In this document: positions 1 through 5,477 of the stretch, in pieces
Position numbering within the stretch: position 1 is the stretch's first letter
Layout: each line of letters opens with the position of its first letter
Assembly (NCBI GenBank): GCA_900547125.1
Contig: URFU01000061.1
Coordinates: 1 to 13,108 of the forward strand
DNA from: an uncultured Collinsella sp.
Lineage (GTDB): Bacteria; Actinomycetota; Coriobacteriia; Coriobacteriales; Coriobacteriaceae
DNA length: 13,108 nt
Reading direction: 5' to 3'
The notes under the pieces: model-generated
The model's input: the letters and a program-made list of their open reading frames with translations, nothing else
The model's database searches: none
What the model was told of the DNA's origin: nothing
Program-made: the position numbers and the translations under genes

Positions 1-2267
1 GCTATATCGCAGAACTCGAGGCCTGTGGGGTGAGGCTGTCGATGGTCGACCAGTCCTACTTTGTGCGCGACTACCCGATCTTTGGCTTGGATCCCGCCGA
101 GCGGAGTTTTACGTGTCTGGGTACGGAGGATAACGGACGCTTGCGTTTGCGTAAGTTGGTGGCCGAGGTTCGCCCCGAACTGGTTCCGAGGGCGGCCCGG
201 ATTTTGCTTAAGGCGGGCCGATGCGATGCGGCGATGGGCCTGGCGGACGCCTTTTTGGACCGTGAAGCGGTCCTTGAACTTGCTGGGCAGTATGGGGTCG
301 ATCTTGCTCTGACGGGGCACGGGGCCGATATCTGCCGAGCGGCGCTGGGCACGATCGATGCCGACGATTCGGCTCCAGAGCCAACGCCTGCCGAGGCACT
401 CGGCGTATATCTGGCAGCGGTCAGCGTGTCCAATACAAAGCTCGCTCGCTATATGGCATCGGTCATCGAGCGCGAGGGCGAACGGGCGGCCTGCGAAATA
501 GACCCTGTTTCATGGAGAGTGGCCCAGACACTGACGGCTGTTTGCTATGGGGACAACGGGCTTGGGCTCCCTACGAATCTGGCCGTGCCAGAAATCGAGA
601 CATCCCATACCGCACTCGATATGTTGTCTGCGCATATCGAGGTCAAGCGCTGTCTGACCGAGCGGGGAGATGACGGCGGAGTTCTACAGCAGCTCAAAAC
701 GAGCAAGGCCTACGACTGCGAGCTCGACATCGCGGGGATTGTTATACGAGCCGATAGCATGCTGGTGGAGCTCTTTGACGGGTCGTTTGCGGGAACCGAC
801 GAGCGCGACGACGAGATGACGGTGGTGCGGGAGGCGCTCGACGTACGTGGGCTTAAGGCGATGGCTATCTGGGTGCGCATGGTGTTGGCGGCACGGCGGC
901 TCCTTTCCGGCTTGCCGGTAACCGACGACGCGGCGTTCAACGAGCTCGATCGTTTTGCCGTGCGCATGCGCGACAACCAGATTCAGCTGTTTGGGCTGTT
1001 GCTAGAAGGCTGGCAGTCGCTGGCAGAGGGACGGCCGGTTAATGCAAAGTTCCGTGCGGTCCAAGTGCTCAAACTTGCCGAGGAGTCGATTGCGTACATG
1101 CGCGATAACGCATTGCTGCTGGAGCGCGCGGCATATCTGCGTAACACCTCGATGGTTTCGGTGCGCGAGGAAGCGGAGCTACTCGATATAAGCCAGACGC
1201 AGGTTGGTGGCGCAGAAGCCTGGATGGTGGCACTGCATTTGGCCTGTGCGGGCCGAGACAGCGACCTTGCGGCCTGGATGTCCATGAATCGTGCGGGGAT
1301 TCTAGAGCCATCGTATCGGCTCTTTGCGCGCCTTGCCATGCATTGTCTGGGCGAGCCGGCGGGCAGGATACGCAAGAAGCTTCCCGTGCGCGAGCTGTCG
1401 CGGTACTCGCTGCGCGACGATTTGGAAGGAGAGGGCGAGCGCCTGTTCCAGGCCGGCGAGGTTGAAGCCGTTGATACCATCGACCATATCGAGATTCGCA
1501 TGTTTGGTGCGTTTCGCGCCGAGCGCAATGGGTTTCCCATCACGGACAAAATGTGGCGTCGCAAGAAGGCGGCGACGCTTGCCGAGCGGCTTGCGCTGGG
1601 CATGGATGCGCTCGTCGATCGTGAGACGCTGGCCATGGAGCTGTGGCCCCATGCCGAGTTCAATAGCGCCCGCAACAACCTGTACTCGACGATATCGCGC
1701 TTGCGGTCGGCTTTGGGACCGACGCCGGATGGCAAGTCGTGTGTGCTCATCCAAAATGAATGCATCGGGCTCAACGGTGACTACGTCAAGACCGATGTAC
1801 GGCTGTTTGATCAGATAAGCCGCGAGGTTTTGGGAAATCGCACGGGTGCGCGCGGGCCCCATTTAGTTGAGCTGTGCCTTAAGATTGAGCAGCTTTATGC
1901 CGGACCGCTGTATGTTCCCAATGGCTGTAATCCCACCTACTTTTTGCGTATGCGACGCATTATGCAGTCAAAGTACATCGATTGCATGATTAAGGGAGCA
2001 AATGCCGCTCTAGAAGAAAACGATCTGCAGTCGGCGATTTGGCTGGCGGAGTCGGGGCTTCGGCAGGAAACGGCGCGTGAGGATATGGTGCGCTGCGCCA
2101 TGCGCGTCTACAGTGCGGCGGGGCGGCGGCGCGATATCGTCGAGCTATACAGCGGGCATATGCACCATCTGAGGGAGCAGGTCAATGGCGTGCCCGAGCC
2201 CGAGACGCGGCGTCTATACGAGCGCTTGGTGGAGGGGCGGCTCAATCGCGTGCTGGTCGAGCGATAA
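1..2267 (+). CDS. BTAD-type (SARP/AfsR-like) transcriptional regulator, C-terminal part, 5' truncated by window
   Basis: The frame is open to the left edge (first full codon at base 3) and ends with TAA at 2265-2267. A GTG at 30 is the first possible start in view, with a weak GAGG 8 bases ahead, but nine codons before it are also open and coding-like, so I think the real start lies outside. Residues counted from that GTG: about 1-475 are helical and have no motif I can name. About 484-580 form a winged-helix DNA-binding domain of the OmpR/SARP kind, with the typical 'LWPHAEFNSARNNLYSTISR' recognition stretch. About 605-735 form a BTAD/TPR-like helical repeat ending 'PETRRLYERLVEG'. In this family the winged helix is usually N-terminal; here it sits behind a long helical region, as in large AAA-ATPase regulators whose ATPase would be in the missing part (inference). 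The target genes and effector are unknown. The gene converges on yhbY across the terminator at 2266-2299. Confidence 0.83.
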   Translation, partial: YIAELEACGVRLSMVDQSYFVRDYPIFGLDPAERSFTCLGTEDNGRLRLRKLVAEVRPELVPRAARILLKAGRCDAAMGLADAFLDREAVLELAGQYGVDLALTGHGADICRAALGTIDADDSAPEPTPAEALGVYLAAVSVSNTKLARYMASVIEREGERAACEIDPVSWRVAQTLTAVCYGDNGLGLPTNLAVPEIETSHTALDMLSAHIEVKRCLTERGDDGGVLQQLKTSKAYDCELDIAGIVIRADSMLVELFDGSFAGTDERDDEMTVVREALDVRGLKAMAIWVRMVLAARRLLSGLPVTDDAAFNELDRFAVRMRDNQIQLFGLLLEGWQSLAEGRPVNAKFRAVQVLKLAEESIAYMRDNALLLERAAYLRNTSMVSVREEAELLDISQTQVGGAEAWMVALHLACAGRDSDLAAWMSMNRAGILEPSYRLFARLAMHCLGEPAGRIRKKLPVRELSRYSLRDDLEGEGERLFQAGEVEAVDTIDHIEIRMFGAFRAERNGFPITDKMWRRKKAATLAERLALGMDALVDRETLAMELWPHAEFNSARNNLYSTISRLRSALGPTPDGKSCVLIQNECIGLNGDYVKTDVRLFDQISREVLGNRTGARGPHLVELCLKIEQLYAGPLYVPNGCNPTYFLRMRRIMQSKYIDCMIKGANAALEENDLQSAIWLAESGLRQETAREDMVRCAMRVYSAAGRRRDIVELYSGHMHHLREQVNGVPEPETRRLYERLVEGRLNRVLVER

Positions 2268-2299
2268 AAAACGGGCACCCGAAGTACTTGGGCACCCGT
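2266..2299 (-). terminator. Intrinsic terminator of the yhbY strand
   Basis: Read on the minus strand, ACGGGTGCCC (2299-2290) and GGGTGCCCGT (2280-2271) form a 10-bp stem with a 9-base loop, followed by a run of six T (2271-2266, the first shared with the stem). Two stem pairs are G·U on the minus-strand RNA but would be C/A mismatches on the plus strand, and only the minus strand has a U tract. The signal is therefore directional and ends transcription of yhbY 37 bases after its stop. It abuts the stop codon of the convergent regulator gene. Confidence 0.85.
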
Positions 2300-2336
2300 A
2301 AGCTTGCTAAGTGTTGGCTCGCCGGATCATTGGCTC

Positions 2337-2636
2337 TTAGACGAGCTTGATCTTCTCGATGTCCTTGCGCGAGGACTCGCGATACAGCGAGAACTTGCGG
2401 CCGATAACCTGAACGACCTCGGCGTGGCAGCGCTCAGCGAGCTCTTCGGCGGCCTCGCGGGCGGAAAGGCTGGAGCCATCGAGCACGGAGCACTTAACGA
2501 GCTCGTGCTTCTCCAGGTAGGCGACCGTCTGCTCGACGGTGCCCTCGTTGACATCGGACTTGCCGATGATGATGGCGGGGTTGAGGTGATGGGCCATGCT
2601 GCGAAGCTGCTTGACCTGGGCTCCTGTCAGTGCCAT
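2337..2636 (-). CDS. yhbY: YhbY-family RNA-binding protein (CRM domain), ribosome assembly
   Basis: This 99-residue protein is a single CRM domain from end to end, the usual size for YhbY/YqeI. The family binds pre-50S ribosomal particles and takes part in large-subunit assembly in the cytoplasm. Visible family features are the N-terminal 'LTGAQVKQLRSMAHHLNPAIIIGK' (residues 3-26), the 'HELVKC' strand (44-49) and the C-terminal 'VVQVIGRKFSLYR' (74-86). The conserved GxxG RNA-binding loop falls at residues 25-28 but reads GKSD, so its second glycine is replaced by Asp. A weak GAGA lies upstream of the ATG. It stands alone: 159 bases separate it from the methyltransferase upstream, and a good terminator follows. 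The family assignment is firm; the effect of the loop change is not known. Confidence 0.93.
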   Translation of the reverse strand: MALTGAQVKQLRSMAHHLNPAIIIGKSDVNEGTVEQTVAYLEKHELVKCSVLDGSSLSAREAAEELAERCHAEVVQVIGRKFSLYRESSRKDIEKIKLV

Positions 2637-2662
2637 GGGTTCTCGCTTTCTATGTATGGGGC

Positions 2663-2677
2663 GCCCCGCGACGGGGC
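2663..2677. other. Small GC hairpin upstream of yhbY
   Basis: GCCCCG (2663-2668), loop CGA, CGGGGC (2672-2677): a perfect 6-bp stem in the spacer between the methyltransferase stop and yhbY, 26 bases before the yhbY ATG. No U tract follows on either strand, so it is not a normal intrinsic terminator. It could be an RNA processing or stability element, or chance in GC-rich DNA. I see no clear promoter in the rest of the 159-base spacer. Confidence 0.35.
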
Positions 2678-2794
2678 CTTAATCTACGTGAGCTGTCCCA
2701 CGATAGCGCAGGAACGGCGCGGTGTGGAGCGCGTTTGCCCAGTTCAAAAAGAATGCGGATGCCGAGCGGGTGGGCGGTGCGGGCTGCGAACAGG

Positions 2795-3682
2795 CTATGA
2801 GCTGGGCGCAGAGACCGGCTCCCATGCAATAAACGCCCAACGGACCTTGCGGACATGATCGAGCATATAGCGCCCCTGCGGCACGCCCTTGGACCCCGGC
2901 TCGCCGGCATGGGGGTGCTCAATCATGTGTTGAGCCATGTAGTCGCGCAGGCAGTCGATTTTATCCTCGTTGCCGTGTTCGAGCATACGGGAGAAGTCCG
3001 TCACGCCTGCCTCGAGGCTATCGAAGGTATCGCGACGAGGCGATTCAAAGTACGTAACCTGCGGCAGGGCGCCCATTTGAATGAGGATGTTGAAGGCATA
3101 CACAAAGCCATTGCTGCAGGTAACCGAGGCGCCGATAGCGTTCATCAAGAGCAGGTCATAGCGCGGGCTGGAGTTAGCGACCATCGTGACAGCACAACGC
3201 CGACGAGCCGTACGGTCAAGCTTGGCAAGTGCACCTTTTAGATTGGTCGTCGTAACCGATCGACTGGCAAAGGCAACATCTACCGCTTTCGCGACCGGTC
3301 CAACCAAATCCCAGTCATCATCCCAAGCAAGCTCAAGCGGCGTAATGCGATTCTCGAGTCCATAGTACTCAATGCCGGCATCAAGGGTGCCCAACATGGC
3401 AGGGGAAAAATCAGCGGCAATCACGGGATGTCCGTCTTGCGCAAGCGGAATAGCAATCGACCCAGCCCCACACCCCATATCGAGCACCGACTCGCCGGGC
3501 TCAAGCGCTAGCAGTTTTATAAAATCCCGAGCATAAGGGGCTGTTTCCAACGGCCGAAAATGCCGAGCCCGCTTATCCCATTCAAAAGAATCATCAGCCC
3601 GTCGCCGAGCAGCTTGCAGGCGCATCCATTCGCCATTCCAATCAGCAGAAAGGAGCTCAGAACGATTCTCCCCATCAACCAC
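2795..3682 (-). CDS. Class I SAM-dependent methyltransferase
   Basis: I place the start at the GTG at 3682-3680, giving 295 residues. An exact AGGAGG (3695-3690) lies 7 bases before it. The longer open frame from 3742 would add a false hydrophobic leader that translates the ribosome-binding site itself. A Rossmann-type SAM site is clear: motif I 'VLDMGCGAGS' (residues 66-75) is followed by the acidic end of strand 2 in 'VIAADFSP' (87-94), where D91 would bind the ribose hydroxyls. The N-terminal part has 'EWDKRARHF', as in small-molecule methyltransferases of the UbiE/Methyltransf_11 type. The substrate cannot be read from the sequence. It stands alone, 322 bases after the UPF0210 gene and 159 before yhbY. 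An AT-rich TGATATATG at about 3741-3749 is a possible -10 region, weakly supported. Confidence 0.86.
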   Translation of the reverse strand: MVDGENRSELLSADWNGEWMRLQAARRRADDSFEWDKRARHFRPLETAPYARDFIKLLALEPGESVLDMGCGAGSIAIPLAQDGHPVIAADFSPAMLGTLDAGIEYYGLENRITPLELAWDDDWDLVGPVAKAVDVAFASRSVTTTNLKGALAKLDRTARRRCAVTMVANSSPRYDLLLMNAIGASVTCSNGFVYAFNILIQMGALPQVTYFESPRRDTFDSLEAGVTDFSRMLEHGNEDKIDCLRDYMAQHMIEHPHAGEPGSKGVPQGRYMLDHVRKVRWAFIAWEPVSAPSS

Positions 3683-4004
3683 GGGCCAACCTCCTAGCAA
3701 CAAAAAAGCGACTCCTCCCAAAAGAAGAGCCGCAACCAGCATATATCAGAAAGAACCGTTCCAACGCCAAACCGCCCTCACAACCAAGGCGGGCAGGAGC
3801 GAAGCGACCGCCATACGGGATAGAACCCAACCGCGGCCCCGCTCGGCGGCAGCCCCGCGGAGGGCAAAAATATAAGGTCGATCGCGAGTTCCGCACGAGC
3901 CGGAGAGCACTTAATGTGCTCTCCGTGCGAGTCAGGACTGTCCGAGCAGGCGACCTTATATGTCTGCCGCCCGGCGGCGGGGCTCCTCGCCTCGTATCCC
4001 TAGG
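3683..4004. other. 322-base noncoding stretch between UPF0210 gene and methyltransferase
   Basis: No credible gene lies here; open frames across it have no ribosome-binding site and no family likeness. It holds the nested inverted repeat at 3858-3973, a GC-rich stretch (about 3830-3865) rich in GCCGCC and GGGGC runs, and the ribosome-binding site and possible promoter of the methyltransferase. I find no clean intrinsic terminator for the UPF0210 gene apart from the inverted repeat. Confidence 0.6.
3858..3973 (-). ncRNA. Candidate structured RNA: 116-base nested inverted repeat
   Basis: The outer stem contains an exact 11-bp repeat, ATATAAGGTCG (3870-3880) and CGACCTTATAT (3951-3961). It continues outward to 3858 and 3973 with two mismatches and two pairs that are G·U only if the minus strand is transcribed. 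Inside is a perfect 10-bp hairpin, CGGAGAGCAC (3901-3910), loop TTAAT, GTGCTCTCCG (3916-3925). CGCA/TGCG (3892-3895, 3926-3929) continues it beyond a 5-base bulge. About 20-30 bases on each side between the two stems are unpaired or weakly paired, as in the junction of a riboswitch-like RNA. On the minus strand a run of U (3870-3866) follows the AU-rich part of the outer stem. It could be a riboswitch or leader for the methyltransferase, an sRNA, a terminator of the UPF0210 gene, or a dispersed palindromic repeat. I could not match it to a known class. Confidence 0.45.
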
Positions 4005-5369
4005 CTAGTTCTTCAGCGAGTTCAGCGGCGCCGGGAAGCGTCCACCGCGATGGGCAAGCACGGTGCCGGCGTTGGGGTTCACCGGCATGATGGGCGCACG
4101 GCCGAACAGGCCGCCGTACTCGACGCAGTCACCCACGCCCTTGCCGATGGCGGGGATCACGCGGACGGCCGTGGTCTTGTTGTTGATGACGCCGATGGCC
4201 ATCTCGTCGGCGATGATGCCGGCGATGGTCTCGACCGGGGTGTCGCCGGGGATGGCGATCATGTCCAGGCCAACGGAGCACACGCAGGTCATGGCCTCGA
4301 GCTTCTCGAGCGAAAGCGCGCCGGCCTCGACGGCGGCGATCATGCCGGCATCCTCGGACACGGGGATAAAGGCACCGGAGAGACCGCCCACGCTGGAGCT
4401 TGCCATGACGCCGCCCTTCTTGACGGCATCGTTGAGCATGGCGAGCGCACAGGTCGTGCCCGGGCCACCGCAGGTGCCCACGCCGATGATCTCGAGGATG
4501 CGGGCAACGGAGTCGCCGATGGCAGGCGTGGGAGCCAGCGACAGGTCGACAATGCCTTTCTCGACACCCAGACGGCGGGCTGCCTCACGGCTCATGAGCT
4601 CGCCGGCGCGGGTGATCTTAAAGGCGGTCTGCTTGATCTTTTCGGCGACTTCCATCATCGATGCGGAATCGGGCAGCGTTTCCAGGGCTGCGGCCATAAC
4701 GCCGGGGCCCGAGACGCCTACGTTGATGACGGCGTCGGCCTCGCCACCGCCGTGGACGGCGCCCGCCATAAACGGGGAGTCCTCGACCATGTTGGCAAAG
4801 CAGACAAACTTGGAGGCGCCGACGGAATCCTGGTCGGCCGTGAGCTTGGCGGCATCGATGATGGTCTGGGCGGCCATGAGCACGGCGTCCATGTTGATGC
4901 CGGCGCGCAGGCTGGCGACGTTGACGCTGGAGCAGACGCGGCTCGTGGTGGCGAGCGCCTGGGGGATGGACTGGATGACGCGGCGGTCGGCGTCGCCGAT
5001 GCCCTTCTGGACGAGTGCGGAGAAGCCGCCCAGGTAATCGATGCCGAGCGTCTCGGCCGCGCGGTCGAGTGCGTGCGCGATGGGGGTGAGGTCCTCATCC
5101 TTGCAGCACGCGGCGATCTGCGCCACCGGGGTGACGGAAACGCGCTTGTTGACGATGGGGATACCGTACTCGCGCTCGAGGTTCTCGGCGGTCTCGACCA
5201 GATGCTCAGCCGTGTGCGTCACGTGGTCGTAGATCTTCGTGCACATGCGGTCGAGGTTCTCGTCACCGCAACCCATGAGCGAAACACCCATGGTGATGGT
5301 CCTGATGTCGAGGTTCTGTTCCTCAACCATGCCGCGGGTTTCCGCGATTTCTGCGGGCGTGATCGCCAT
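4005..5369 (-). CDS. UPF0210 / DUF711 'PFL family' protein
   Basis: The start is the ATG at 5369-5367, with AGGAG 7 bases ahead, giving 454 residues, the usual length of UPF0210. An in-frame ATG at 5426 would add 19 residues that fall inside the hairpin at 5415-5452 and is rejected. Family features include the N-terminal 'IRTITMGVSLMGC' (22-34), 'SSVNVAS' in the middle, and the Gly/Ser/Cys-rich 'CGGPGTTCALAML' and 'MASSSVGGLSGAFIPVSED' stretches. The family has a fold related to pyruvate formate-lyase, but its reaction is not established, and the glycyl-radical signature of real PFL is not seen. In many bacteria it is paired with a small ACT-domain (UPF0237) gene; none is present here. It follows the methionine operon on the same strand after 108 bases, with its own candidate promoter. 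Confidence 0.93.
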   Translation of the reverse strand: MAITPAEIAETRGMVEEQNLDIRTITMGVSLMGCGDENLDRMCTKIYDHVTHTAEHLVETAENLEREYGIPIVNKRVSVTPVAQIAACCKDEDLTPIAHALDRAAETLGIDYLGGFSALVQKGIGDADRRVIQSIPQALATTSRVCSSVNVASLRAGINMDAVLMAAQTIIDAAKLTADQDSVGASKFVCFANMVEDSPFMAGAVHGGGEADAVINVGVSGPGVMAAALETLPDSASMMEVAEKIKQTAFKITRAGELMSREAARRLGVEKGIVDLSLAPTPAIGDSVARILEIIGVGTCGGPGTTCALAMLNDAVKKGGVMASSSVGGLSGAFIPVSEDAGMIAAVEAGALSLEKLEAMTCVCSVGLDMIAIPGDTPVETIAGIIADEMAIGVINNKTTAVRVIPAIGKGVGDCVEYGGLFGRAPIMPVNPNAGTVLAHRGGRFPAPLNSLKN

Positions 5370-5404
5370 CCTTGCGCTCCTATCTGCCAAAACGAGCATA
5401 GTCT

Positions 5405-5433
5405 TATCTATTCTAACGTGCCGCACGTGCCAA
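5405..5433 (-). promoter_or_regulatory. Candidate promoter of the UPF0210 gene
   Basis: On the minus strand a TTGGCA -35 (5433-5428) and a TAGATA -10 (5410-5405) are separated by 17 bases. A start near 5398 would give a leader of about 30 bases carrying the AGGAG site. The -35 lies in the loop end of the long hairpin at 5415-5452, so the inverted repeat could also act as an operator. The -10 fits only in part; this is a pattern call. Confidence 0.35.
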
Positions 5434-5452
5434 GTGGCGCGTGCGGCACGTT
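5415..5452. terminator. Long hairpin after metH, terminator-like
   Basis: AACGTGCCGCACG (5415-5427) pairs perfectly with CGTGCGGCACGTT (5440-5452). The inner T·G and GCC/GGC pairs close an AAGT loop, giving 17 pairs. It begins 25 bases after the metH stop on the minus strand, where a terminator is expected. The T run, however, is on the plus-strand side (four T at 5451-5454), and the inner wobble is also better in plus-strand RNA. On the minus strand only TTAGAAT follows. It may end metH transcripts inefficiently, block antisense transcripts, or act as a DNA operator. Confidence 0.45.
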
Positions 5453-5477
5453 TTGGTGCTCGGTTGTTTCCGTTGTG

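Noticed and set aside
3831..3990. Transposon-like element with GCCGCC-rich terminal repeats around the nested hairpin
   Set aside because: The GC-rich arms outside 3858-3973 pair only in patches, there is no target-site duplication and no transposase, and such runs arise easily at this base composition.
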